DNA of 64,000 bases from Allocatelliglobosispora scoriae (GTDB lineage Bacteria; Actinomycetota; Actinomycetes; Mycobacteriales; Micromonosporaceae). The position numbers and the translations under genes were made by a program. Each line of letters opens with the position of its first letter. The stretch's first letter is position 1. Location: the NCBI RefSeq assembly GCF_014204945.1, contig NZ_JACHMN010000003.1, positions 1,550,001-1,614,000 of the forward strand, in the 5' to 3' direction. The notes under the pieces are model-generated. The model was not told the origin of the DNA. It saw only the letters and a program-made list of their open reading frames with translations, and made no database searches. Shown in pieces: positions 54,795 through 64,000 of this stretch.

Positions 54795-57128
54795 CTAGCC
54801 GTTGCCGGGCTCGAAACGGCGCAGGGCCAGCCGGGTCGCGCCCAGCAGGACCAGGATCTGGACGCCCATGATGGCGATCGCCCGCCACCAGTTGCTCGCG
54901 ACGTGGGTCCAGAGCGCGTCCGGGAACGGGAACCGCACCAGGTCCGTCGTCGCGGCTGCGGCGGCGAAGCCCCAGCGGGACGGGTCGATCATCGAGATGT
55001 ACTCCAGCACCTGCTGGCCCTCGATCGCGAACAGGCCACCCGAGAGCACGAGCTGCGCCATGACGCTGACGACGAGGATCGGCGTGGTCTGCTCAGTGGT
55101 GCGGACCAGGGCGCTGGCGAGCAGGCCCAGCGCGGTCGAGGTGAGCGCGACCATCGTGACGGCGATCATGATCTCGATCATCGGGTCGCCGAGGATCAGC
55201 GCGTCCGCGGGCTTCGGGCGGCCGAGCATCGCCAGGTAGACGAAGAGGCAGCACTGAACCGCGTCGATGATGAGGAAGATCAGCACCTTGGAGGCGAGGT
55301 AGGCGCCCGGGGAGAGGCCGATCGCCCGTTCCCGCCGGTAGATCGACTGCTCGTTGACGATCTCGCGGATCGCGATCGCGACGCCCATGAAGGCGGCGCC
55401 GATGACGAAGACGACGAGCAGCCGCTGCGCCTCCAGGCTGTAGCCCTTCGGGTCGGGGCTCAGGCCCATCTCGCCGGGGACGGCGTGGCTGAGCACGGCG
55501 AGCGCGAGCGGCAGGCCGAGCAGGAAGAAGCTGTAGCCCCGGTCGGAGAAGATGACCGCGATGAGGCGCAGCGAGAGCGTCACGAAGGCCCGCAGCGGCG
55601 CCAGCGGGTGCAGCGCCCGATAGGTCATGGAGATGTCCTTGCTCTCACCGGCCGGCTTGCGCTCTCCGGCCGGCTTCGCCGGTGCGGCGGGTACGCGGGC
55701 AGTCGCCTTCGCCGTGACCGGAGCCGACCCGGTGGCCGTCCCCGTCGGGGCCGGAGCGGCAGCCGTCGCCGCCGCGGGAGCGGTCGCCGTGGCCGTCGCC
55801 GCAACGGACTCCGCGACGGTCTCCGCATCGGTGGGAGCGGCGGCCGTGTCGACGGCGGTCGTGTCTGCCGCAGCGTCGGCGGGTGCCTCGGGGCCTGCGG
55901 CGGCGGAGAGGTCCTCGATCACCGGGGCGACGGCGTCGGCCGACCTCGGCGTGGGGATGGCGATCGTCATCGAGTCCGAGACGTCGATGTCGTCCGGCGA
56001 GAGCAGCTGCAGTGACAGCTCGCCGATGAATTTGCGGTACACGTCGGAGTTGCGGAACCGCTGCGCCCAGCGCTGCGCGTCGTGGGTGACCTTGTGGAAG
56101 ACGTCGGCGTAGTCCTCGGAGCCGAAGAACTCCAGCACCCCGTCCGGCGGGCCGAAGTAGCCCATCCGGCCGCCCAGGCACATGACCATGACGCGGTCGC
56201 AGATGTCGAGGTGCAGCACGCTGTGGGTCACGACGACGACCGTGCGGCCACGGTCGGCGAGCAGTCGCAGTTCCCGCATGACCTCCTTGTCCAGGGCCGG
56301 GTCGAGGCCCGAGGTCGGCTCGTCGAGGGCGAGCAGCGACGGCTCGGTGAGCAGCTCCAGCGCGACCGAGGTGCGCTTGCGCTGGCCGCCGGAGAGGGTG
56401 TCGATGCGCTGCTTGGCGCGCTCGGTGAGGCCGAGCAGCTCGATCACCTCGCGAACGCGCTGCTTGCGCTGCTTGCGCGGCACGTCGTTGGCGAAGCGCA
56501 GGGAGGCTGCGAAGCTCAGCGCCCGCTCGACCGTGAGCTGGCGGTGCAGCACGTCGTCCTGGGGCACCATGCCGATGCGGTGGCGCAGCTCGGAGTAGTT
56601 GTCGTAGAGGTCGCGCCCGTCGTATTTGATGCTGCCCCGGGTCGGCACCCGGAAACCGGTCATCGTCTTCAGCAGGGTCGACTTGCCGCAGCCCGAGGGC
56701 CCGATGATGCCGAGCAGCGAGCCGTGGTGCAGCGCGAAGCTGACATCGTCGAGGAGGTTGGCCTTGCCGATGTCGACCGTGATGTCGTCGGCGATGACCG
56801 AGGTGGGGCCCTGGTCGTCGTGCTGGAAGATCTCGTCGCCGTCGTAGAGGAACTCGTGCCGGCCCACGGTGAACCGGTCGCCGGCGTCCAGCGAGCCGCG
56901 CTGCACCCGCTTGCCGTTGTGGTGGATGCCGTTGGTGCTGCCCAGGTCCACGATCTGGTGCCCCGTGCCGCCACCGGGGCGGATCTCGGCGTGCTTGCCG
57001 GAGACCCACAGGTCCGGCAGCACGATGTCATTGTCGGGGTCGCGCCCTATCCGGATCGTGCCCGTCGAGCTGAGCACGGCGACCGGTTCCCCCAGCGGCG
57101 CGGTGCTCAGTCCTGCCTGATCGTTCAT
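54795..57128 (-). CDS. FHA-ABC transporter fusion (ATPase plus permease)
   Basis: A 777-residue protein. Residues about 20-95 form an FHA domain (IGRDPDNDIVLPD, SGKHAEI, GSTNGIHHNG); residues 115-330 an ABC ATPase (Walker A GPSGCGKST at 143-151, LSGGQ at 245-249, Walker B LLALDE at 265-270); a long Ala/Pro/Thr-rich linker follows (about 390-530); and the C-terminal 240 residues carry six membrane segments of the ABC2 type. The ATG at 57128 is preferred over an in-frame GTG at 57134. The FHA domain suggests regulation by Ser/Thr kinases. Confidence 0.92.
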   Translation of the reverse strand: MNDQAGLSTAPLGEPVAVLSSTGTIRIGRDPDNDIVLPDLWVSGKHAEIRPGGGTGHQIVDLGSTNGIHHNGKRVQRGSLDAGDRFTVGRHEFLYDGDEIFQHDDQGPTSVIADDITVDIGKANLLDDVSFALHHGSLLGIIGPSGCGKSTLLKTMTGFRVPTRGSIKYDGRDLYDNYSELRHRIGMVPQDDVLHRQLTVERALSFAASLRFANDVPRKQRKQRVREVIELLGLTERAKQRIDTLSGGQRKRTSVALELLTEPSLLALDEPTSGLDPALDKEVMRELRLLADRGRTVVVVTHSVLHLDICDRVMVMCLGGRMGYFGPPDGVLEFFGSEDYADVFHKVTHDAQRWAQRFRNSDVYRKFIGELSLQLLSPDDIDVSDSMTIAIPTPRSADAVAPVIEDLSAAAGPEAPADAAADTTAVDTAAAPTDAETVAESVAATATATAPAAATAAAPAPTGTATGSAPVTAKATARVPAAPAKPAGERKPAGESKDISMTYRALHPLAPLRAFVTLSLRLIAVIFSDRGYSFFLLGLPLALAVLSHAVPGEMGLSPDPKGYSLEAQRLLVVFVIGAAFMGVAIAIREIVNEQSIYRRERAIGLSPGAYLASKVLIFLIIDAVQCCLFVYLAMLGRPKPADALILGDPMIEIMIAVTMVALTSTALGLLASALVRTTEQTTPILVVSVMAQLVLSGGLFAIEGQQVLEYISMIDPSRWGFAAAAATTDLVRFPFPDALWTHVASNWWRAIAIMGVQILVLLGATRLALRRFEPGNG

Positions 57129-57248
57129 CGTCACGCGCCCATCATGCCGGGTGCCCGGCGACGCGTCTTCCGGCCGAACAGACGATGGGACCAACCACAC
57201 AAACGGCATCGAACACCATCTTGTACGGCTGGCGTACCGTCGGCGGGC

Positions 57249-59975
57249 ATGAGGCTCCTCCTCCGTGGCGCGCTCGTCGCCGTAGTGATGGTGATTTCCC
57301 TGTTCAGCGCCGGTGCTCCAGCCAGCGCGGTCGACGGCGGTGTCGAGGTGGCGTTCACCGGTGCCGATGCGCTGAATCCTTTGATGCGGTTGACGAACAC
57401 CTCCGGCACGCCGTGTCAGGTCGTGGCGGGGTCGTTCGGCACTGTCGCGTTGTCTACAGTGGAGCAGGGTGGTGCGCCGTCGATCCCCGTCGGCCTGCGG
57501 ATGGCCTTCCTCGACGATCCCGCGATCGCCCTGCGGAAGCAGCTGCGCACGCTGCTACCGGGCGAATCGGTCGAGGTGCCCCTGGAGACGGTCGACTGGG
57601 GCGAGTCAGGCCATTCGGTGCGTACGGTCGCCTGGACACCGGGTGGCGGGTCCTTCGCGCAGCTCTACCAGGTGCGGTCAAGAGAGCCGCTCACGCTCGC
57701 GGGCCGCTATGTCCCGCCCGCGCTGAGGGTCACGGGTCCGCAGCTCTGCCAGCCGGCGGGCGGTGAATTCGGGGTGGCTGCGGCGATCGGCGGCGATGCC
57801 GCGTCCACGGGATCGCCATGGCTACCGGTCGGTCTCGGGGCGCTCGCCGCGCTGCTGCTGGTCGTCGTCGTGGTGCTGCTACGAAAGCGCCGGACCGGGA
57901 CCGCCGCGATGGCTCTGCTCCTGCTCGCAGGCTTGATCGGCGCGGACTGGCACTCGCCGCCGGCGAGCGCGGCGCCCTTCGTCGTCGCCGACGACCTGAA
58001 GGCGGAGTGGAACAAATGCCTCGCGGAATTCCAGCTGCCCGGTCACGACCCGGCCGGGATCATGCCGACGATCCTCGGTCCGGACCTGCAGATCGATGTG
58101 GCCCGGGGCCACTCGACGCCGAATCACAGCGCCGATGACGAGGGTGCGATCAGCAGCAGGCACGTGCTGATCACGTGGGATCCCGATGAGAAGTACGAGT
58201 ACGTCGGCAAGGGCGGGAGATCCGAGAAGTGCGATTCGCTCTATCACGAGCTCTACCACGCATACGAGCACAAGAAGATGATCCTCTCGGACCTGCAGTG
58301 CGTGACGAGGGAAGAGGGTGCGACCGGCATCTCGGTGGCGGAGGTCAACGCCACCCGCGCCCAGAATCGGCACCGCAAGGTGGTTGGTCTGGACGAACGC
58401 GATCACTACGGCGACCGGGTGCTGCCCAAAGGCGAGTGCCTGCCGCCACCGGACAGCTCCTGCGGCGACGTCGAACGCTTCCGGAGAATCCGCAGCCGTG
58501 GGCTCGACGCCGTCGAGGGCCAGCATCCGGCGGATGCGGCGACGACCTGCGCGACGACGAGCGGCGACCCGCATCTCGCCACCTTCGACGGCACCCGTTA
58601 CGACTTCCAGGCGGCGGGCGAGTTCATCCTGGCCCGTGACTCCGATGGTGCGTTCGAGGTCCAGACGCGCCAGCAGGGGTATGCGTCGATGCGCACCATC
58701 GCGGTCAACACGGCCGTAGCGATGCGGATCGCCGGCGATGTGGTGGAGTTCCGCCGCGATCCAGCCGACCGGGGAGCCGCGCTTCAACTGCTCGTCGGCC
58801 GGGTGCCGCAACCGCTGACATCGGCGCGGCTGCCCGGCGGCGGTGAGATCCTCGTCGACGCCGAGAGCACCACCAGCTACGTCGTCTGGCCCGACGGCTC
58901 GTCGGTCTCGGTCACCAGCTACAACGGCACGCAGCTGACGATCGGTGTCGCCCCCGCCGCCACCCTCGCGGGGAAGCTGCACGGGCTGCTCGGGGACATG
59001 GACGGTGTCGCCCTCAACGACCTGCGGCCGCGGGGTGGTGAGCCGATCACGAACGCCACCTTCGACGCGCTCTACCCCGGGTACGCCGACTCGTGGCGGG
59101 TCGACGCTGCGACGTCGCTGTTCGCGTACCCGCCGGGGGTTGGTCCTGCTACCTTCGCGGACCGCGCGTTTCCCGACCGGCCGGTGGCTGTCGCGGGCCT
59201 GCCGGGGCGGGCCATGGCCGAGCAGCTCTGCGCGATGTACGGCGTGACGGACCCGCAGGTGCTCGCGGCGTGCGTGCTGGATGTGGCGCTCACCGGGCGG
59301 CCGGAGTTCGCCGCTGCGGCCGCTGCGAGCCAGCTCCAGCTCTCCGGCCGGGCCACCTCGGGTACGAGTTGGTCGGTGCGCATCGGCAGCCCCGGTGAGA
59401 AGGCGCGCGTGGAGTTCGCCGGCACGGCCCGGCAGAAGGTGTCCGTCGAGATCACCACGACGCTGCCGGAGCAGTGCACGCCGTTCCGGCTGCTGGATCC
59501 GAGCGGCGCCGTGCTGCGGACCAGCTGCGCCGGGCCGACCAGCAACTTCCTCGACGGGACGGTCCTGCCGGTCGACGGCACCTATGCCGTCCTGGTCGAT
59601 CCCAACGACACCGCCGCCGATGTCGGCGACGTGACGTTACGCCTGATCACCGTGACCGATCAGCGGTCGGCGATCGAGGTCGACGGCGCGCCGGTGACGG
59701 CCCGGGTGGATCAACCCGGAGCGGTCGCGGTGCTGACCTTCGCCGGGCGGTCCGGGCAGCGGGTGGCGGTGGAGCTCAGCGGTGCCACGCTGCCGGACGA
59801 GTGCAACCACGTCGGCCTGTGGGACTCGGCGATGAAGCTGGTGGCCCAGGCCTGCGTGAGCGGCGGGAAGGGCGAGATCGCGGCGACGACCCTGGCGGTG
59901 GACGGAACCTACAGCGTCATCGTCGACCCGGCGGGCCGCAAGACCGGCTCGATCACCGTCCGGGTGCACGGCTGA
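57249..59975 (+). CDS. secreted/membrane multidomain protein with HExxH, VWD and PPC-like repeats
   Basis: A 908-residue protein with a signal peptide (1 to about 27), two hydrophobic segments (about 193-211 and 219-231), a candidate zinc-peptidase motif HELYH (333-337, with a downstream Glu in SVAEVNATR), a VWD domain (about 434-600: TTSGDPHLATFDGTRYDF) and two PPC-like C-terminal beta-domains. VWD and PPC domains mediate adhesion or protein-protein contacts. The combination suggests a large cell-surface protease or adhesin. The start is the ATG at 57249 on the plus strand. Parts of the middle are not assigned. Confidence 0.82.
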   Translation: MRLLLRGALVAVVMVISLFSAGAPASAVDGGVEVAFTGADALNPLMRLTNTSGTPCQVVAGSFGTVALSTVEQGGAPSIPVGLRMAFLDDPAIALRKQLRTLLPGESVEVPLETVDWGESGHSVRTVAWTPGGGSFAQLYQVRSREPLTLAGRYVPPALRVTGPQLCQPAGGEFGVAAAIGGDAASTGSPWLPVGLGALAALLLVVVVVLLRKRRTGTAAMALLLLAGLIGADWHSPPASAAPFVVADDLKAEWNKCLAEFQLPGHDPAGIMPTILGPDLQIDVARGHSTPNHSADDEGAISSRHVLITWDPDEKYEYVGKGGRSEKCDSLYHELYHAYEHKKMILSDLQCVTREEGATGISVAEVNATRAQNRHRKVVGLDERDHYGDRVLPKGECLPPPDSSCGDVERFRRIRSRGLDAVEGQHPADAATTCATTSGDPHLATFDGTRYDFQAAGEFILARDSDGAFEVQTRQQGYASMRTIAVNTAVAMRIAGDVVEFRRDPADRGAALQLLVGRVPQPLTSARLPGGGEILVDAESTTSYVVWPDGSSVSVTSYNGTQLTIGVAPAATLAGKLHGLLGDMDGVALNDLRPRGGEPITNATFDALYPGYADSWRVDAATSLFAYPPGVGPATFADRAFPDRPVAVAGLPGRAMAEQLCAMYGVTDPQVLAACVLDVALTGRPEFAAAAAASQLQLSGRATSGTSWSVRIGSPGEKARVEFAGTARQKVSVEITTTLPEQCTPFRLLDPSGAVLRTSCAGPTSNFLDGTVLPVDGTYAVLVDPNDTAADVGDVTLRLITVTDQRSAIEVDGAPVTARVDQPGAVAVLTFAGRSGQRVAVELSGATLPDECNHVGLWDSAMKLVAQACVSGGKGEIAATTLAVDGTYSVIVDPAGRKTGSITVRVHG

Positions 59976-59982
59976 CATGACT

Positions 59983-60016
59983 GATCGCCGCAACCCTGTA
60001 CAGGGTTGCGGCGATC
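59983..60016. terminator. perfect 17-bp-arm palindrome between convergent genes
   Basis: Arms 59983-59999 and 60000-60016, no loop, gatcgccgcaaccctgt and its complement. Located 7 bases after the VWD gene stop and 16 bases before the end of pntB. Confidence 0.75.
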
Positions 60017-60032
60017 GATCGAGACGGACAGG

Positions 60033-61496
60033 TCAGTGACCGGCGCCGACGGGCACGCGCTTGTCGCCCGAACGCTGCGAGGAGACGACCGGGCCGAGCG
60101 CCCGCAGGATGTCCTCGACGCGTGCCTTGGCATCGCCGAAGAGCATCTGGGTGTTGTCGCGGAAGAAGAGCGGGTTCTGCACGCCCGCGTAGCCGGTCGC
60201 CATCGAGCGCTTGAAGACGATGACGTTCGCCGCCTCCCAGACGTGCAGGACGGGCATGCCGGCGATCGGGCTGCCCGGGTCGGCGGCGGCCGGGTTGACG
60301 GTGTCGTTGGCGCCGATGACGAGGACGACCGACGTGGCGGCGAAATCGTCGTTGATCTCGTCCATCTCCAGCACGATGTCGTAGGGCACCTTCGCCTCGG
60401 CGAGCAGCACGTTCATGTGTCCGGGCAGGCGGCCGGCGACCGGGTGGATGCCGAAGCGCACCGTGATGCCGCGCTCGCGCAGCTGGCGGGTCAGCTCCGC
60501 CACCGGGTACTGCGCCTGCGCCACCGCCATGCCGTAACCGGGCGTGATGATGACCGAGGTCGCCTCGCGCAGCAGCGTGGCGGTCTCCTCGGCGGTGATC
60601 TCGCGGTGCTCGCCGTGGTCGACGGTGTCGGTGCTGGGCGCCTCGATGCCGAAGCCGCCCGCGATGACCGAGATGAAGGAGCGGTTCATCGCCTGGCACA
60701 TGATGTAGGAGAGGTAGGCACCCGAGGAGCCGACCAGCGCGCCGGTGACGATGAGCAGGTTGTTGTTGAGCAGGAAGCCCGAGGCGGCCGCCGCCCAGCC
60801 GGAGTAGCTGTTGAGCATCGAGACGACGACGGGCATGTCGCCGCCGCCGATCGAGGCGACGAGGTGCCAGCCCAGCGCGAGCGCGACCACGGTCACCGCG
60901 ATCAGCAGGCCCAGGTGGGGCTCGATGACGAAGAAGACGGTGAGGACGACGAAGGCGACGAGCGCGCCGATGTTGAGCAGGTTCTTGCCGGGCAGCATCA
61001 GCGGGTTGGACTTGATCCGCGCCGAGAGCTTCAGATAGGCGACGATCGAGCCGGTGAAGGTGACCGCGCCGATGAAGATGCCGATGAAGATCTCGGCGTG
61101 GTGGATGCTCAGCAGCGAGCCCGCGATCTCGGTCTGGGTGTCGCCGTGCGCCTCGACCTCGAGGTAGCCGTTCCACCCGACGAGCACCGCGGCGAGGCCG
61201 ACGAAGCTGTGCAGGATGGCGATGAGCTCCGGCATACCGGTCATCTGCACGACCTTGGCCCGCCACAGGCCGATCCCGCCGCCGACGACCATGGCGCCGA
61301 CGAGCAGCGCGATCCCGGCTCCGGTGATCGACTCCGAGGCGAGGACCACGGTGGCGACGAGCGCCACGACCATCCCGGCGATGCCGTAGACGACGCCCGA
61401 GCGGGATGTCTCGTGCTTGGAGAGGCCGGCCAGGCTCAGGATGAACAGCAGGGCGGCGACGATGTATGCGGCCTGGGCGGCCGTGACGGCGGTCAT
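60033..61496 (-). CDS. pntB: NAD(P) transhydrogenase subunit beta
   Basis: A 487-residue PntB: an N-terminal membrane domain with about nine hydrophobic segments ([17 protein letters not shown]...) and a C-terminal NADP-binding Rossmann domain ([33 protein letters not shown]). It couples proton movement to hydride transfer between NADH and NADP. It starts 4 bases after the pntA stop at 61501. Confidence 0.97.
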   Translation of the reverse strand: MTAVTAAQAAYIVAALLFILSLAGLSKHETSRSGVVYGIAGMVVALVATVVLASESITGAGIALLVGAMVVGGGIGLWRAKVVQMTGMPELIAILHSFVGLAAVLVGWNGYLEVEAHGDTQTEIAGSLLSIHHAEIFIGIFIGAVTFTGSIVAYLKLSARIKSNPLMLPGKNLLNIGALVAFVVLTVFFVIEPHLGLLIAVTVVALALGWHLVASIGGGDMPVVVSMLNSYSGWAAAASGFLLNNNLLIVTGALVGSSGAYLSYIMCQAMNRSFISVIAGGFGIEAPSTDTVDHGEHREITAEETATLLREATSVIITPGYGMAVAQAQYPVAELTRQLRERGITVRFGIHPVAGRLPGHMNVLLAEAKVPYDIVLEMDEINDDFAATSVVLVIGANDTVNPAAADPGSPIAGMPVLHVWEAANVIVFKRSMATGYAGVQNPLFFRDNTQMLFGDAKARVEDILRALGPVVSSQRSGDKRVPVGAGH

Positions 61497-61500
61497 GGGA

Positions 61501-63078
61501 TCAGCCCTTCGAGAACATGCTGAGCATGCGGCGGGTGACGGCGAAACCGCCGAGGATGTTGATGCTCGCCAGCAGGATGGCGACGGACGACAGCACTGTC
61601 ACCGCGAGATTGTCGTGCCCGATCTGCAGCAGCGCGCCGACGACGATGATGCCGGAGATCGCGTTCGTCACCGACATCAGCGGCGTGTGCAGCGCGTGGT
61701 GCACCTTGCCGACGACGTAGTAGCCGATGACGATCGCCAGCACGAAGACGGTGAAGTTGCCGATGAGCTGGCTCGGCGAGAAGGCGGTCACCGCGAAGAG
61801 CGCGGCGGCGGCCGCGCCGACCACCGCGTAGGTGCGGCCGGGCTTGGCGGGCGCCTTCTCCTTGACGATGGGACCCACCACCGGCGTGGTGGCGGTCGGA
61901 GCCGCGGAGACCTGCACGGGCGGCGGCGGCCAGGTCTTCTCACCGGCGCGCACGACGGTCATCGTCCGCTGCACCACGTCGTCGAAGTCGAGGACGATCT
62001 GGCCGTTCTTGCCCGGAGTCAGCAGCTTCATCAGGTTGACCAGGTTGGTGCCGTAGAGCTGCGACGCCTGCGTCGGCAGTCGGCCGGGCAGGTCGGTGTA
62101 GCCGATGATCGTCACGCCGTTGTCGGTGACGATCGCCTGGCCTGCGACGGAACCGGCGACGTTGCCACCCTGCGCGGCGGCCATGTCGACGATGACGCTG
62201 CCCGAACGCATGCTCGCGACATGCTCGGCGGAGATCAGCTTCGGTGCCGGGCGGCCCGGGATCAGCGCCGTGGTGATGATGATGTCGACCTCGGCGGCCT
62301 GCTCGGCGTAGATCTCGGCGGCACGGCGGTCGTAGTCGGCGGAGGTCGCCTTGGCGTACCCGTCGAGACTCGCCTCCTGCTCGACCTCGACGGCGAGGAA
62401 GTCGCCGCCGAGCGAGCGCACCTGCTCCGCGACCTCGGGTCGCGGGTCGGTGGCGCGCACGATCGCGCCGAGGCTGCTGGCCGCACCGATCGCGGCGAGT
62501 CCGGCGACGCCGGCGCCCGCGATGAGCACCTTCGCCGGGGGGACCTTGCCGGCCGCCGTGACCTGACCGGCGAAGAACCGGCCGAACGCGTGCGCCGCCT
62601 CGACGACCGCGCGGTAACCGGCGATGTTGGCCATGGAGCTGAGCACGTCGAGGGACTGGGCGCGCGAGATGCGCGGCACCGCGTCCATCGCGAGCGCCGT
62701 GATCGGCCGCCGCGCGAGGCTCTCCACCAGGTCCGGGTTGAGCGCGGGGCTGAGGAGGCTGATGAGCGTCGCACCGTCGCGCAGCTCGTCGATCTCGGCG
62801 GTGGCCGGTGCGTTGACCTTGAGCACGATGTCGGACTGCCAGGTCTCGTCGTGGCTGCCGATCTTCGCCCCCGCCGCCACGTAGGCGTCGTCGGCGAAGC
62901 TCGACTTCACGCCGGCGCTGGTCTCGATCACGACCTCGAACCCGAGCGCGAGCAACTGGCGCACCGTCGACGGCGTCGCCGCCACCCGGGTCTCGCCCGC
63001 ATGCGACTCCGCGACCACACCGATCCGCTGGACCATGGTCGTGATGTCCTCAGGCTGCTCTATGTCCTGTTGTCCCAC
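61501..63078 (-). CDS. pntA: NAD(P) transhydrogenase subunit alpha
   Basis: A 525-residue PntA in the fused alpha form: an NAD-binding alanine dehydrogenase/PntA-like domain (about 15-390, [38 protein letters not shown]) and a C-terminal membrane part with four hydrophobic segments. The GTG at 63078 has a GGAG at proper spacing; the ATG at 63036 (MVQRIGVV) is an equally possible start. With pntB it forms a complete transhydrogenase. A role in supplying NADPH for the monooxygenases of the island is possible but not specific. Confidence 0.95.
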   Translation of the reverse strand: MGQQDIEQPEDITTMVQRIGVVAESHAGETRVAATPSTVRQLLALGFEVVIETSAGVKSSFADDAYVAAGAKIGSHDETWQSDIVLKVNAPATAEIDELRDGATLISLLSPALNPDLVESLARRPITALAMDAVPRISRAQSLDVLSSMANIAGYRAVVEAAHAFGRFFAGQVTAAGKVPPAKVLIAGAGVAGLAAIGAASSLGAIVRATDPRPEVAEQVRSLGGDFLAVEVEQEASLDGYAKATSADYDRRAAEIYAEQAAEVDIIITTALIPGRPAPKLISAEHVASMRSGSVIVDMAAAQGGNVAGSVAGQAIVTDNGVTIIGYTDLPGRLPTQASQLYGTNLVNLMKLLTPGKNGQIVLDFDDVVQRTMTVVRAGEKTWPPPPVQVSAAPTATTPVVGPIVKEKAPAKPGRTYAVVGAAAAALFAVTAFSPSQLIGNFTVFVLAIVIGYYVVGKVHHALHTPLMSVTNAISGIIVVGALLQIGHDNLAVTVLSSVAILLASINILGGFAVTRRMLSMFSKG

Positions 63079-63534
63079 TTGTTGTCTCCAGTCGTTCGGT
63101 GACCCACAGACTAGATCAGAGAAGGTGCCATTCCTATGGACGGTGCGGCTCGTCTCAGGATGGGCGACGCGCGTCGGCTAACCCCAGCAACAAAGGCTGA
63201 TCGGCGGCGTCGGGCCGCAGTCGGACCATCGTCGCGTGGCATCCGCGAAGCAGGCAAGGCATGTGACTTAATCGATGTATGTGGTGTTCGTCATGCGTCC
63301 CGGAGGTTGGGATGTACACCCCTGGTTGTAGGCCGGCATACCGCGTGGGGTTGAGGCGTGGCAACCACGGGTGAATGTGCGGACGCCCTGACTGCTGGAA
63401 GCTGTCAGGGGGAGGTCGAGCCTTGGGCGCGACTGCGGGCCGGAGACGGGGCTCGGTGAATCAGGGCTCGCATGGGCTCGATCGCCACCGCCCCGTCTAC
63501 GGCCCCCACGCCCACCGACCGGAATCGGTGGTGC
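63079..63534. other. 456-base intergenic region with no gene that I can support
   Basis: Short open frames exist but lack ribosome binding sites or recognisable sequence. A 7-base-stem hairpin ccctgac/gtcaggg (63386-63392 and 63404-63410) and a gtggttgccacg-like repeat occur near 63360-63410. It could hold a leader or a small RNA, but nothing specific is identified. Confidence 0.5.
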
Positions 63535-63960
63535 TCACCGGCCGGCCCGCTCCGCGGCGGCCTTGAAGCCGGCGTTCTCCAGGGCGAGGGACGCGCGCAG
63601 CAGGGCGCCGAAGGCGATGCCGAAGAGGCGGGCGCCCCGCCCGGTGACCTCGATGGCCAGCGTGTTGCGGCAGCCGCTCGGGGTCGGCTCCACGAGGTGG
63701 GATCCGGTCATCGACAGCCCCATCCGCCGGGTCCGCCAGGAGAAGGCCCGGCCCTCGTCGAGGTGGTCGACGGTCCAGAGTGCCGTGCTCTGCCCCGGCT
63801 GCTTGATCCGGGCCGAGCTGCCGACCCGCAGTGGTCCCTGATCGACCCGGTCGACCCGCTGCATCGTGGTGGTGAGGGACGGCCACTTCTCGACATCGGT
63901 GGTGAGCTGCCACACGACCTCGGTCGGCGCGTCGATCGCGACGGTGTTCTCCCATCTCAT
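63535..63960 (-). CDS. SRPBCC (START-like) family protein
   Basis: A 141-residue SRPBCC/polyketide cyclase-like protein: MRWENTVAIDAPTEVVWQLTTDVEKWPS at the N-terminus, GLSMTGSHLVEPTPSG in the middle and a C-terminal helix (GIAFGALLRASLALENAGFK). Such proteins bind small hydrophobic molecules or act as cyclases. The ATG at 63960 follows a perfect palindrome, so it is divergent from a regulator gene at the right edge. Confidence 0.85.
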   Translation of the reverse strand: MRWENTVAIDAPTEVVWQLTTDVEKWPSLTTTMQRVDRVDQGPLRVGSSARIKQPGQSTALWTVDHLDEGRAFSWRTRRMGLSMTGSHLVEPTPSGCRNTLAIEVTGRGARLFGIAFGALLRASLALENAGFKAAAERAGR

Positions 63961-63967
63961 GCAATCA

Positions 63968-63985
63968 ATGTACCATCTGGTACAT
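63968..63985. promoter_or_regulatory. palindromic operator ATGTACCA-TC-TGGTACAT
   Basis: 8-base arms (63968-63975, 63978-63985) between the SRPBCC gene and an ATG at 63984. It resembles operators of TetR- or PadR-like regulators. The second gene start overlaps the right arm. Confidence 0.6.
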
Positions 63986-64000
63986 GACTGGTGCCGATCC
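63984..64000 (+). CDS. possible start of a divergent gene, cut by window edge
   Basis: An ATG within the operator begins MTGAD..., only 5 codons visible. A divergent transcription regulator next to an SRPBCC gene with a palindromic operator would be typical, but identity cannot be given. No ribosome binding site is visible, so it would be leaderless. Confidence 0.25.

Overview
The window is high-GC (roughly 70 percent) DNA with densely packed genes, many GTG starts, ATGA/GTGA overlaps and IclR-, F420/LLM- and P450/3Fe-4S-type genes. This points to an actinobacterium, most likely of the Micromonosporaceae, although no rRNA or other marker is present to prove it. No tRNA, rRNA, IS element, CRISPR array or prophage was seen.

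Bases 1 to about 51,150 form a catabolic island interleaved with unrelated genes. The catabolic units are: a Rieske oxygenase, a chlorophyllase-like hydrolase, a red-chlorophyll-catabolite-reductase-like protein and a tandem nitrilase (1-3621, minus), with a divergent Dabb protein; a six-gene operon of flavin reductase, ACAD-type flavoprotein, two aldehyde dehydrogenases, an isocitrate-lyase-type lyase and an FAD monooxygenase (10467-17657, minus), divergent from an IclR regulator (17809); a secreted chlorophyllase-like hydrolase (20499-21437); a seven-gene operon of MaoC, LLM oxidoreductase, CoA-transferase, MmgE/PrpD, tandem Rid and two MaoC-type subunits (23128-29006), followed by Ltp-like thiolase, DUF35, acyl-CoA dehydrogenase and a CitE-like lyase (29191-32667); CoA-transferase, metal-dependent cyclase, MmgE/PrpD and MFS transporter (39080-34255, minus), divergent from a hydantoinase (39159); acyl-CoA synthetase plus bicupin (46251-43916); HMG-CoA-lyase-like (46332-47237), divergent from CoA-transferase and cysteine hydrolase (47292-49107); and a secreted PETase/chlorophyllase-like hydrolase (49206-50108).

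Nearly all these units share one sequence in their promoters, GGAAAC-N3-GTTTCC or a close variant. It occurs at eight intergenic places, including the iclR promoter, and was not noticed at the unrelated genes. This is the strongest evidence that the scattered operons are one regulon, most simply controlled by the IclR protein at 17809. The enzyme set could open a tetrapyrrole ring (Rieske plus RCCR-like), cleave esters (chlorophyllase-like), open cyclic imides or amides (hydantoinase, cysteine hydrolase, nitrilase, cyclase) and convert substituted maleate or malate-type acids through CoA esters to small acyl units. Catabolism of chlorophyll/pheophorbide or another tetrapyrrole is therefore a testable hypothesis, not a demonstrated function.

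Interspersed genes not tied to the regulon include P450 plus ferredoxin (5668-7079), a TIR-WD40 protein (7187-8893), IMPase, HAD, NUDIX, GNAT, SGNH, a deaminase-like protein, a TIGR03089 protein and several hypothetical proteins. From 51,465 to the right end the content looks like housekeeping: GDPD and MMPL transporter, FHA-ABC transporter, a secreted HExxH/VWD protein, pntB-pntA, and an SRPBCC protein next to a palindromic operator.

The intergenic DNA is rich in dispersed palindromes, several of which contain the stop codon of the gene they follow, and in minisatellites at 32,681-33,360.
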